Assembly (NCBI GenBank): GCA_030549205.1
Contig: JAUKTV010000007.1
Location: 62,001-126,000, forward strand
From: Apiosordaria backusii
Taxonomy: Eukaryota > Ascomycota > Sordariomycetes > Sordariales > Lasiosphaeriaceae
Reading direction: 5' to 3'
Length of the DNA: 64,000 nt
Shown: positions 1 through 10,382 of the stretch, one piece after another
Position numbering within the stretch: the stretch's first letter is position 1
Layout of the letters: the number at the start of each line of letters is the position of its first letter
Notes under the pieces: generated by a model
The model's input: the letters and a program-made list of their open reading frames with translations, nothing else
Told to the model about the DNA's origin: nothing
Database searches by the model: none
Program-made: the position numbers and the translations under genes

Positions 1-553
1 GTCGAGAGTACTTTATGGGGACATCACCAACGCTTCTCAGCTCCGCAGCAAGCGCCGGAAACTTTCTAGGCTGTTCGTGTTCGGAAGCTTCTGGTTGGTG
101 TTGTGAGTGCCGCCCCACGAGCCGTAGAAAGCCAAAGCTTGAGGCTTGACGTTCATCAATGAGGTGGAATGCCAGCGATTCCAGGGCTGCGTTGTCTTCC
201 ATCACCGATCCATGCCCCTCATGCAAGTCGGCTTATAAGTAGGTCTGTGCACTGCCCAGGCTGCCATTGGTCAATATTTCAGCCTGCGTAGCTGGACCGT
301 GCGGCCAGGGCCCAGATGTCGCGTCGCTCTGCCGCCTGGTGGCCTGGCTTGCAAGGCGATTCCCAACACAGCTTCCAGCTTCAACTCCAGCATCACAAAT
401 CACCAACGGGAATCAGCGACGCAACTCGCAGCCCAGTCCATTTTCATCACCATCGTCGCAAACTTAAAGCCGCAAATATCGGTTCACAGATAACCCCGAA
501 CACATCTTAATCACCATACGTTCACAGCTCCGGCCTGGGGTCCCATCGTCATA
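1..553. other. Upstream region of rpt2, no gene seen
   Basis: Only short overlapping open frames of 60-70 codons are present, with no recognisable protein. The stretch probably holds the promoter and 5' UTR of the proteasome gene that starts at 554. I found no clear TATA box and no yeast-type proteasome control element. Confidence 0.5.
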
Positions 554-2107
554 ATGGTCAGTTTATGCGCTCCCGAAGCTCGAGTCGCTTGACGATTTGC
601 TAACTTTCCGCAGGGTCAAAACCAGTCGGGCATGGGTGGTGGTGGCCAGGAGGGTAGAGAGGATAAGGATAAGAAGGTTAGTTATCTACATTCACCCGTT
701 GCCACCGACTCTGGCGTGCTGACGATGCCGCCGTAACAGAAGGAGAAGCACAAGCACGAACCTCCCCCGAGACCTACCACCCGCATCGGTCGCAAGAAGA
801 AGAGAGCCGGCGGTGCCAGTGCCGCCGCCAAGTTGCCCCCCGTTTACCCGACCAGTCGATGCAAGCTCAGACTGCTGCGCATGCAGCGTGTTCACGACCA
901 CCTGCTGCTCGAGGAGGAATATGTTGAGAACCAGGAACGCTTGCGCAAGGCAAAGGCCGCCAAGGACAACGCCGCCCCTGCGTCAGAGGCTGAGGCTGCT
1001 GATCGCAATGCTGATGAGCGCGGCCGTGTGGATGACATGCGTGGGAGCCCAATGGGAGTCGGAACCCTTGAAGAGATGATTGACGACGACCACGCTATTG
1101 TTTCCAGCACGACGGGTCCGGAATACTATGTCAGTATCATGAGCTTCGTTGACAAGGATCTTCTGGAGCCCGGTGCCAGCGTCTTGCTTCACCACAAGAC
1201 TGTGAGCATTGTCGGTGTCCTCACAGACGACGCAGATCCCATAGTCAGCGTCATGAAGCTTGACAAGGCGCCTACGGAGTCATATGCGGATATTGGTGGT
1301 CTAGAGCAACAGATCCAGGAGGTGCGAGAATCTGTGGAGTTGCCTTTGCTCCATCCCGAGCTGTACGAGGAGATGGGTATCAAGCCTCCCAAGGGTGTTA
1401 TTCTCTACGGCGCCCCCGGTACCGGAAAGACGCTGTTGGCAAAGGCGGTGGCGAACCAGACTTCTGCTACCTTCCTGCGTATTGTTGGTAGTGAGCTGAT
1501 CCAGAAATATCTCGGTGACGGCCCCCGGTTGGTTCGCCAGTTGTTTCAGGTAAGCACTCTTCAGGCCAAGATTGTGCATCGCTTGCTGACATAACACAAG
1601 GTTGCCGCCGAAAATGCCCCTTCGATTGTCTTCATCGACGAAATCGATGCCATTGGCACCAAGCGCTACGACTCGACATCAGGTGGTGAGCGTGAAGTCC
1701 AGAGAACTATGCTGGAACTTCTCAATCAGCTCGATGGTTTCGATGACCGCGGTGACGTCAAGGTTATCATGGCCACCAACAAGATCGAGTCTCTTGATCC
1801 CGCCCTGATCCGACCCGGCCGTATCGACCGAAAGATTCTATTCGAGAACCCCGACCAGAACACCAAGCGCAAGATCTTTACGCTCCATACTAGCAAGATG
1901 TCACTTAATGAGGACGTCGATCTTGAGGAGTTTATCGCGCAGAAGGATGATCTGTCGGGTGCCGACATCAAGGCCATCTGCTCCGAAGCTGGTTTGATGG
2001 CTCTCCGGGAGCGCAGAATGCGGGTCCAGATGGCCGATTTCCGCGCTGCTCGTGAGAGAGTGCTGCGGACGAAGCAAGAGGGCGAGCCGGAGGGCTTGTA
2101 CTTGTAG
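554..2107 (+). CDS. rpt2: 26S proteasome regulatory subunit 4 (AAA ATPase Rpt2)
   Basis: One of six AAA ATPases of the proteasome 19S base that unfold ubiquitinated substrates and open the 20S gate. Four exons fit: introns 557-613, 677-739 and 1550-1600. Exon 1 is only the ATG, and joining it to exon 2 gives an MGQNQSG start, matching the N-myristoylation signal known for Rpt2. The 460-residue product has a basic N-terminus, Walker A GAPGTGKT, Walker B IVFIDEID, the second region of homology ending RPGRIDR, and a C-terminal LYL, the HbYX motif that docks into the 20S alpha ring. It is about 20 residues longer than yeast Rpt2 because of an Ala/Asp/Glu-rich insert after the first coiled-coil stretch. 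Identity is clear from near-continuous similarity to the family. Confidence 0.96.
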
Positions 2108-2598
2108 TTGACGTGTTTGTATGATGAGACGTAATTACGGTTAGGGAAGCGCAATGAGGATGACAAATAGATCAACTTGCTAGTCGCAATGGCATTAAAC
2201 AAGCGTTCCTGATGCATATGTGGTAGTGACAACTGGGTGCATAAGTTTGTACTGTGAGATAAGGCAAGGTTGCCAAGCCATTATTCCGTGGAGCTGATTT
2301 CCCAACAAAGAAGTGACAATATAACTGCTTGAAGTCAAGGTGCTCGGTATACCTTGTATTGTAGTTCTCTGAGAGTGTCAATAAACTTCAGTCGCGATGT
2401 CGGCCTCACTCGCTCTCGTCCAGGTATCTCACTTTTGCTGCAACTCAACGACCCATTTTCCTGCGCAACGAGCAGGCAGCAGTTGTTTGCTCAACTAATT
2501 GCAAGAACAGCACAAGATATGCATTACTCGGGGCAAAACAATACCTTGGACAACAGTATAAAAAAAATGTCTAAGGGAGACTAAAATGTAAAAGATAT
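2108..2598. other. Spacer between rpt2 and tRNA-Met
   Basis: Contains the 3' UTR of rpt2 and AT-rich sequence. No coding or RNA gene is visible apart from the tRNA that follows. Confidence 0.5.
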
Positions 2599-2708
2599 TG
2601 GGAACTGTGAGGCTCGAACTCACGACCTCAGGATAACTCTGGTGTTAATACAACCAGATCATACTACCAAGTATGAGACCTGCGCTCTTCCAACTGAGCC
2701 AAGCTCCC
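2599..2708 (-). tRNA. Elongator tRNA-Met (CAT) with a 37-nt intron
   Basis: On the minus strand the sequence folds as a cloverleaf. The acceptor stem GGGAGCT pairs with AGTTCCC (one G-T pair), the D stem is GCTC/GAGC, the T arm is GTGAG-TTCGAGC-CTCAC, and the discriminator is A. The anticodon CAT lies at 2673-2675. An intron at 2635-2671 starts one base 3' of the anticodon, the standard eukaryotic position, leaving a 73-nt mature tRNA. The anticodon stem has a T-T mismatch at 31-39, which is also found in yeast elongator tRNA-Met. That argues for the elongator rather than the initiator. CCA is not encoded, as usual in nuclear genes. Confidence 0.93.
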
Positions 2709-3602
2709 TGTTTTGATTCGCTACAATATTTTCCGGAAAGAGCATCTAAGTGGGGAACCAACAACACGACACAATAGCAAGAGGTTTGACGGCACAATGC
2801 TAGGAAATGACTACCAATTACCTCCCTAGTCAGTTATTCGAAACTGACAACATGGTATTCATGCAGAAAATGCAAAAGAGGCGTGCGGTTTATGGAATGG
2901 AGCAATGATGCTGGGTTGTGTTGTTAACAGTTAACTGGTGGTGGTTAGGTAGGGATGGGTTAGTAAATACATATAACTCTCAATGACTTAAATGCAAGAC
3001 TATGCCTGATATCTCTTAGTCATTGGAGATGGTGCTGACACTTCAATTAAAGACTGGGAGACTAATATTTTTGTACTAGCACCTAAGTACTGCATCTCTC
3101 GTAGTAAAGAAAGAATATCCGAAGGTTTGAAAAAGAAATCAAGAGCTTTGCGATGTTAGTAACCAGCCATGCCTAGATAGTCAGCCTGTATCTGCAACAT
3201 CATATCATCCAAGCAGCAAGATACCATTTGATTCAAACAACTTGAACGAATTTGCACCAAACTAATATCGAACAACGCCGGCCTCCGCTTGATTAGTGGA
3301 ACGATCGCCAGATCGGAACCAAAAGGGCAGGTCGTAGCGATTCAATGACTCAGAGAATGACAATTTTCATTAGCCAACACCGAAGTTTGTCTTCGCTGTG
3401 TATCGCTAATAGGCTTGAATGGTGGATTAAGCTGGGACCTAATGCAAAGTTAGAACGGGCATCTCCTATCGCTTCTCCGAAGTCTCCCCCACCTTCCCGG
3501 CAGCGAGGTTATATCCGCCGACGTCGTTACCTCGACGACTTTTCAAGGTTCTACCTCAACATCTACACTTTTATCATCACAAACCTAATTCAAAGGGTAA
3601 AG
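2709..3602. other. Intergenic, no gene seen
   Basis: AT-rich sequence without a supportable gene. The last 100 bases or so are CT-rich and probably the promoter or leader of the phosphatase-like gene that starts at 3603. Confidence 0.5.
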
Positions 3603-5100
3603 ATGTTTACTACCACAGCTGGCACTGTGTTGGGTATGCTGGCTGGAAGAGCCGTGGCTGAGACGGTTCACGGAGTTGTCGTCTTCACCCGCCACGGAGA
3701 TAGTGCGTACAATTGTCACCTCCATTTTGATATTACATTCATTCACTAACACCTTCTCAGGAACCACCAAGCACTACGGCGCGCAAGCATTAACCAACCT
3801 CGGTACCTCGCAGAATTTCCAAGTCGGCAGTGACTACCGCGCCCGATACATCGAGGCCGGCTCCCCCCAGCGTATCCTCAACATCTCTGAATTCAACTAC
3901 GTCTCATCACAAGTCTACGCCAGCGCCCCTAACCAAGGCATCCTCCTCAACACCGCCACCGCCTTTCTCCAAGGGTTATACCCACCCCTCGTTGACCTCA
4001 ACAGCGAAATCGCAACCCAAACTCTCAACAACGGCAGCAAATCAACCTCCCCGCTCAACGGCTATCAATATGTAACCCTTCAAGGCGTCTCCCCCAACTC
4101 CCCAGACGCAATCTGGATCAAAGGCGACGACAACTGCCCAGCCGTCACCACCGCAAGCCAATCCTTTGAATCCAGCCCCGAATTCACCACCCTTTTATCT
4201 TCCACCCGTGATTTCTATCAAAGTCTCTTCCCCGTCTTGAAATCAGTCTACGATTTCACCTCCCCAGAGGATTTAAGCTACGTCCGCGCCTATGACATCT
4301 TCGACCTGATAAACGTAGCCCGCATCCACAACTCTTCCTCCCCCACTCAGGATATTTCCGACGAGCAGCTATTCCAGCTGCGAACCCTCGCAGACAGCGC
4401 AGAATTCGGCTACAACTACAACCTCACCCAACCTGCCCGGTCCATCCACGCGCAGACCTTTTCCACTGCAGTCCTGAACCAACTCAACCGCACCATCGCT
4501 TCCCAAGGGCAGCAAAAACTCTCCCTTTTATCCGGCAGCTACGACGCCTTCCTCGCCTTTTTCGGTCTTGCAAATCTCACCTCTGTCAACTCCAACTTTT
4601 ACGGATTACCTGACTATGCCTCGACCATGAGCTTTGAGCTCTTCACCCTTGACACCGTGACCTCCTTCCCGGAAGACGCCGAAAATGATCTTCGTGTCAG
4701 GTTCCTCTTCAGAAACGGCACAGAGGGAAAGCTGGACTCTTTCCCTCTTTTTGGGACGGGGGAAGAAACTCTTTCTTGGGGGGAGTTTGCCAAAGAGATG
4801 AAGAAGAGAGCTATTGGGAGCGCGGAGGAGTGGTGCTCGGCATGCGGGAGCAGTGCCAGCTTTTGCGCGGGTTACAACAAGCAGGAGGGTGTTGAGGCTG
4901 CGTCGGCAGGGAAGGGGGGCATGTCGAATGCTGTGGCTGGGGTTGTGGGCGCGGCGGTGACGCTGGGCGTGGTTGGGATGGTAGGATTGGTGGCGTTTGT
5001 GTTTATCAGGAGACGGAGGTCTGGCGGTAGTAGTGTGGTGATGGTGGCTGATGAGAAGGCGAGTTTGAGGAGTGGGAGTACGGGGGTTGGGAAGGTGTAA
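3603..5100 (+). CDS. Membrane-anchored histidine-phosphatase-superfamily protein
   Basis: A 479-residue product from two exons with one intron at 3703-3760 (branch site CTAAC near its 3' end). Splicing rebuilds the phosphohistidine motif RHGDRTTK at about residues 31-38, just after a short hydrophobic N-terminus (a signal peptide or anchor). The middle has several N-glycosylation sequons. The C-terminal segment that aligns with the family's HD motif reads GSYDAFLAFFGL, so the usual catalytic histidine is a tyrosine. A hydrophobic stretch at about 422-445 is followed by RRRR, predicting one membrane span with a short basic cytoplasmic tail. The expected location is the cell surface or secretory pathway. 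Family assignment is firm. Catalytic activity is uncertain because half of the acid-phosphatase active site is altered. Confidence 0.88.
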
Positions 5101-6916
5101 ATACCTAGGTTGTCATTAGTAGAGTATGTACCTACGCAGCGTCATGTAGGTACTGTAAATTGCCTTCGTTTAAATGGTCGACATTGAACTTCACCCTATA
5201 ACGTAATACGTTTTGTGATAGTAACCGAAACATATCAATCCCTATTGTTGTACATACTATACACTATAACACCACTATAACACTACCTACCTAGGTAGTC
5301 TCTTCTACACCCGCCTACTTCAGGTGATCTTAAAATGGGCTCTTTCAATTTCTCACTTGATATTGGCACCAACATCTTACACTGACAACCTAAAATTGTG
5401 TGGACAACTGAAGCACTAGATATTTTATGATCCAAAGTCAAATAACACCCAAGAGAATGATTTCTAGGCATTCGACAAACCAGCAAGATGGAAGTGAAAG
5501 GGATACAAGAAATCCACACTTTTTAAAAAAAGGTAAGCCTTTTGAAACCCACATTGCAGTGTTGAAACTTGATTTCGTTTTTTAGTATCATGTTCATCAT
5601 TTCAAACTTCAAGATGCCAAAGTCTGGCTACGCAACTCACTCCATAATATACCAATCATAACCTCAGTTGATGTGTTCCCAGAACCTGACCTCATGCTTG
5701 AGATACAGCAACTCCCAGTTCCAGGCATAAACCACAGACATCCACATTAATAACTTTGGTCTTGTCATGCCTAATGATACATGGTAAGTAAACCTTAAAT
5801 TTCCCCTTCCCTTCTCGAGCTCCTAAGAATTACTCACGATAAAAAAGACAGCATACAGGAAGTCTTCAACAAGTCTTGGTAAAATGTATGAATTGGGCTG
5901 AGAGGTGGCAATATGCAGCTAAAGACCAGTGTCTTGAGGCTTCAACTGAACAGCCCTTCTCCCAGTGTCTTGAGGCTTCAACTGAACAGCCCTTCTCCCA
6001 GTGTCTTGAGGCTTCACTGAACAGCCCTTCTCCCAGCATTGCGGCACGCCAGGGACATGATAAATTGTGTACGTGTTCAAACTAACGATGCTCAGTGAGA
6101 AATACCAATGCCTGCATATGGTGGTTACAGGTCCCATCATACTCTCTCATTGGTGAGCCGCTGCCGACACGGAGATCGGCCAACAAGTGAGGTTGTGAGA
6201 TACCAAGCAGCTACGTCATATCTCCACCTGGATAAGGCCGAGTCTGGGCAATATCAAGAAGGACTGGGACTGGAAGATCGGGACACCCGTAGTGCAAGGA
6301 ACTGAGAACAAATGGTAGGCGGAGATGCAATGGAATTATGGCAAGTAGATAGAAACAGAACCCGTCTCTGTCACGCGAGGCGCCAGAGTTAAAAGTCCAT
6401 CAAGGACCAGCTCTGTGAGCACCACATCTTGGAGGCGATTCCCATCTCCCACTAATTTGCCCCTTGTTCCATTCCCAAACAGCCCTTTCGACCAGCTCAC
6501 TTGAAGCGACCAGCTGACCATAGTCCCGTGTATCACAATTCCAAAAAAGAGCCGGCACCGGTGCAGATTATTGTCGTTTCATTCAGCGTAAAATGGAAGC
6601 AGATGGCCTTGGCGATTCGGCCGTCAAAACGATGAGGCGCGGCACGTTGGCACACACCCTATAGCACCACTGACGAAGCCTAGACTGCCAAAGCCGGGTA
6701 TTTTTGTGCTTTCTTTTCATCCATGCAACCGCAATGTCCATTTGGTTGATCTCAGTTATTTTATGAGCTCCCAAGCCTGGGGACGCATAGTGTTGTTAGA
6801 TAGCCCATTGCCTATCCACCCAGCCACGCATATGAAGTCGATGATGCCCTGAACCACCGCGCCAATCTAAGATGAAATCGCATAAAGGACAAAGGTATGC
6901 ATTCTGGTCACTATCT
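5101..6916. other. Intergenic with a short tandem repeat, no gene seen
   Basis: About 1.8 kb between the 3' ends of the phosphatase-like gene and the convergent uL13 gene. It holds the 36 bp tandem repeat listed separately. The short open frames have no recognisable product. Confidence 0.5.
5926..6032. repeat. Three tandem copies of a 36 bp unit
   Basis: Copies begin at 5926, 5962 and 5998, each opening CCAGTGTCTTGAGGCTTCA. The first two look identical and the third lacks one A. There are no spacers between copies. Because 36 is a multiple of three, a 69-codon frame runs through the repeat, but it has no other sign of coding. Confidence 0.9.
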
Positions 6917-8015
6917 CTAGTAACCCAAGGCAGCAAGGGCCTCCGTCGTCTTGGAGTCGACCTTGGCGGTCTTCTTCGCCTCGGAAAGCTGTCTGGCGGC
7001 AAGCTTCTTGCGCTCGTAGTAGGCAGCGCCCTTCGCCTTGCGTCTCTCCTCGAGTCTGGAAAAACAAAGTCAGTTCACGCCTCCTCTATCGCTGCTGGCC
7101 TTCCGCCGGAATTTCACCCACCTGGCAACAACATCCTGGTACTTCCAGCCGACCTCGTGGCTGAGACGGCCAACGGTGCAGTACTTGCGGCCGGGCTGGA
7201 GTCTGAGAACACGGAGAGCCTGGGGGACGACCATCTTCTTCTTCTTGTCATAGGGAGGGGGGACACCCTCGAAGACCTTGAGGCGCTCAAGGGCGGCGGC
7301 ACCGCGGGAAGTCTTGTGGGGGATCATGCCACGGACGGCCTTGTAGAAGATGCGGGAGGGGGCGCGGAAGTGGAAGGGACCTAGATGTTGTCAGATTCGG
7401 TCGGCCATCGACTGTTCCGGGGGTAATTCGACTCACCACCGCGGGTAGGGTTGTACCGGGTCGCCTTGCGAAGGTAGGCATGGTACTTGACTGTATCCAA
7501 ATGTCAGTCAACTCATTCGTCTTGGTCTTGTCCTCCATCCTCCATTCCGGCAGCATTTTCGTCTCTTAGCGCCCCTCCTCCAATGCGCATTCCAAAGTCC
7601 CTCCGACTGCTCCGCTCGTCGCAAATCCCATGCCATACCGATGAAGGAAAAAGGTGTGACGTACGCTTGGCGCGGAAGAACTCGCCAGAGATGTTGAGAG
7701 CCTCGCAGCGGACAACAACGATCTGCTGGCCGTTGAGGAGCTGCTTGGCGACGATGCTGGCAAGACGGCCAAGCAGATGGCCCTTGCCATCGATCACGAC
7801 CTGTTGAAACCAGAATTAGCCACCATCGCTTCTCTCAATTCTGCTTCCTCCAATTGCCTCCTCGTGACGCCGATTTCGCTCGTGTCGGTTTTTCGAGATT
7901 GTGCGTCGCGGTGCTGGGTGACTGAGATTGGCGGTTTCGTGGTCGACCTTCGAATGCATTCAACTGCGGAGATAGAGAAGAGAGGCACACATACCACAGA
8001 CTCGAAGGACGACAT
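6917..8015 (-). CDS. rpl16: 60S ribosomal protein uL13 (L16/L13a)
   Basis: Large-subunit ribosomal protein of 202 residues. Five exons on the minus strand fit: 8015-7995, 7800-7665, 7490-7437, 7380-7122 and 7055-6917. The joined protein starts MSSFESVVVIDGKGHLLGRL and continues through the conserved blocks NPTRGGPFHFRAPSR, GMIPHKTSRG and GRKYCTVGRLSHEVGWKYQ to a basic C-terminus ending ALGY. The exon sum is an exact multiple of three and no block is missing. The first coding exon is only seven codons, and the gene has five small exons, common for fungal ribosomal protein genes. A further intron lies in the 5' UTR. Confidence 0.95.
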
Positions 8016-8047
8016 CTTTCCGCAAGTGACTGGGGAAAGGAAGGAAA

Positions 8048-8117
8048 CTAAAGGAAAAAAGATTGATCAGTCAAACTCCAGCCGATCAAAATGCTGCGTA
8101 GTCTGGCTGTTCCTTAC
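8048..8117 (-). other. Probable 5' UTR intron of the uL13 gene
   Basis: On the minus strand GTAAGG at 8117 is followed by a TTGACTGAT branch-like sequence and a T-rich tract ending CCTTTAG at 8048, 33 bases before the start codon. Size (70 nt) and signals match the coding introns of this gene. Confidence 0.65.
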
Positions 8118-8942
8118 CCTGCGCGATGGTTGATGGTCGGTCTTCGACTTTTTTGTGTGTGCTGAAAATTGGCCGTGTGCCAGTGAAGGCGAGCAAAATG
8201 CGCTAGGCCGAAAGGAGGATGGGTGGAGCCGCCTCAAGCGAGTGGGAGTTGTGGCCTGAGGCCAAACGTAGGGTTAGACCTACTGGGCAGAGCTTTGGTG
8301 GGGCACCACCTATCAAGGTGCCTGCGGTTGCGGGCTCCACCAGCTGTCCGGCAGCAGCTCAAACCAGCTGAGGTGATGCGATCGACACCGTCCACGATAA
8401 CAAGATATCTGATAACAACATTCATCATCAAACCAAGGGGTATGGTATTCACTCGGGGTGCACAGATCTTCCCATTGCATGCAGTAACACACCATGACGA
8501 ACGCAGATTTGCACATGTAACGACGAGAAGAGATCATGTTTTTTATTCACTAATTTTTGATGTTTGTTTCGCAGTACTTTCGTACTTCTGTGAGGTCGCC
8601 CATGTCCGCGAGCGATCATATGCCACATAACATTCTCATACCCCTTGGGGCTGGAGCTTGAGAGGTCGGTTTCCCTCCTCAATGTGTAAGCTCCCGCGAT
8701 CGAGGCATCAATCCCCTTCAAAGACTTGTAGTCCATGCCTGATTCCGGCTGAATATCAGGCCTGACGTCTCACTGCTTGCCACTACCACGCGACCGATGC
8801 AAATCGAATATGAAAGCACGATGCTAACCCATTAAAACCAGTATGAAAAGGAAATGCCATCAATCAGGCTAAGACGTGTAGAAAAGAGGCCTCATTTGTG
8901 AAACGCATTTCATATAGGGCCAACAGGAAGTGAGGCTGAGTG
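8118..8942. other. uL13 promoter and BAG-gene 3' flank
   Basis: Lies upstream of the uL13 gene and downstream of the BAG-domain gene, both on the minus strand. No further gene is visible. The Tbf1-like motif is the only element I can point to. Confidence 0.45.
8269..8277. promoter_or_regulatory. TAGGGTTAG motif upstream of the uL13 gene
   Basis: The sequence reads CTAACCCTA on the coding strand, about 250 bases upstream of the uL13 start codon. It resembles the telomere-like AACCCTA box bound by Tbf1-type factors in ribosomal protein promoters of many fungi. A nine-base match in one promoter is suggestive only. Confidence 0.35.
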
Positions 8943-10382
8943 TTATCCCTTCACTCCCTTCGCCTTGACATCGTCAATCAAGTTCAAGATGTCCTGGACA
9001 TACTTGACCAACTCCTTTCTCCTAGCTCTGGCCCCATCTTCTGTAGAAGTATCAACCTCATCGAGCTTGAGGATCACCTGTTGCATGATCGTTTCCGAAA
9101 TCTTTCTGTGCTCCTTTTCCCTTTCACCAGCGTCCGCAGGCGGTCGTGCCATAAAGCTGGCACACAATGGGAGAAGCACTGTCTCAAAATGAAGGGCGAG
9201 ATTGTTAAGTCGTTGAATAGGGCCCCCGGGCTTGCCGACAGGAGGAGGTGCAGGCGCAGGCAGGCTAGGAGCGCTCGCTGTCGAGAAGGCCGACCCTGAG
9301 GGAGACTGAGTCCGTACTCTAGACTTGGCCCGTCTGTGGCTTCTGGGATCATCGCCCGGCATTTCGAGGCTACCGAAAGATGATGTGGTCTCACGGGGGC
9401 TCCGTTCCCCGAAGCCATCTCTCCGGCTTGTCCTCGGCGAGCCTCCTGGCGGGCCGTATCGATGAGTCCTCTCACGCCCACTCCGTATAGGCCGGCCCTC
9501 GTATCTATCATGGCCGACAACGACCAACTCTTCGGTACTATCCTCGCTGCTTGCCTGACCTGAATCATCGAGCACCATGAGGACTTCGCTGTTGTTCTTG
9601 ACCCCGTATTCCCTCACAGGTGCGTCGGCATTTCTCAGCCGACGTCCCTTGTAGTATAGCTTGACACGCTTTGCCTGGCGGTCTGTGAGATCCATGATCA
9701 TCCGCACACGCTCCCGCACATCGCTGACCAGCAACTTTCCATCGCCGATGCAATAGGCGGGGAAGTGCTCGGGATAGGTGATGCCCTGGTACTTGACCAG
9801 CATAACATCATCTTCAGGCCTGTGACGCAGGTAAGCCTGGGACGGCGCGGAGGAGGAGTAGAGGTCGTAATACTGTGGTTGGGGGGCATATGAACGGCTA
9901 GGGATGCCTACGCCGTGGTCTTGGAGATCCTCCGAGGTGATGTAGCTGAAGTCCTCGTCGGTGACGTTTGGCACACCGCCATGGCCAAGGGTAGAGCCAA
10001 AGGGCGAAATGCTTGGGCGACTTGAAAAGCCGTAGCGACGCATAATGCCGTTTTTCTTGTTGCCCTGCCCGTTCCGCGCTGCAACAGCTGGAATGGCGCC
10101 GAGGAGAACGACAGTAGCGATTGCGGTGTAGAGGGTGGTCGGAGAAAGACCTGTAGTTGATTGGAGGAACTCGGTTGCACCAGACAAGTGGTCGACCGTG
10201 GTGTCCAGGTATACTTGCAGAGAAGGCGGAAGCTTCTGCAGGACTGCCGTGATATTATTGGCAAGATTGGTTGCGAAGGCACCCGAGGATGCCAATATTC
10301 CTTGACTGGTAGCCACGTTGGCGATTGAGGGTGGTCCTACGACAATGTGCCGTTGACCTGCTGAGGGAGCGAAAGAAGACAA
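8943..10382 (-). CDS. Membrane-anchored ubiquitin-like/BAG-domain co-chaperone (5' end unresolved)
   Basis: BAG domains release nucleotide from Hsp70, and this architecture suggests a co-chaperone tethered to a membrane, as in fission yeast Bag-family proteins. Counting from 10382, a hydrophobic span at about 83-102 precedes a linker, then a ubiquitin-like fold at about 195-275 (LYYKGRRLRN, then VLMVLDD). A Ser/Arg/Pro-rich stretch follows, then an alpha-helical C-terminal BAG domain from about 390 to the end (KLDEVDT, VKYVQDILNLID). The open frame has no ATG before the membrane span, and its first codons are preceded by a stop. A C/T-rich tract ending in CAGCAG at about 10358-10363 looks like a 3' splice site, with a candidate donor GTATAA at 10413. 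The true start is therefore in one or more upstream exons that I could not fix. Confidence 0.82.
   Translation of the reverse strand: MSSFAPSAGQRHIVVGPPSIANVATSQGILASSGAFATNLANNITAVLQKLPPSLQVYLDTTVDHLSGATEFLQSTTGLSPTTLYTAIATVVLLGAIPAVAARNGQGNKKNGIMRRYGFSSRPSISPFGSTLGHGGVPNVTDEDFSYITSEDLQDHGVGIPSRSYAPQPQYYDLYSSSAPSQAYLRHRPEDDVMLVKYQGITYPEHFPAYCIGDGKLLVSDVRERVRMIMDLTDRQAKRVKLYYKGRRLRNADAPVREYGVKNNSEVLMVLDDSGQASSEDSTEELVVVGHDRYEGRPIRSGRERTHRYGPPGGSPRTSRRDGFGERSPRETTSSFGSLEMPGDDPRSHRRAKSRVRTQSPSGSAFSTASAPSLPAPAPPPVGKPGGPIQRLNNLALHFETVLLPLCASFMARPPADAGEREKEHRKISETIMQQVILKLDEVDTSTEDGARARRKELVKYVQDILNLIDDVKAKGVKG

Noticed and set aside
5926..6032. CRISPR-like array
   Set aside because: The 36 bp units are directly adjacent with no spacers, and the genome is eukaryotic.
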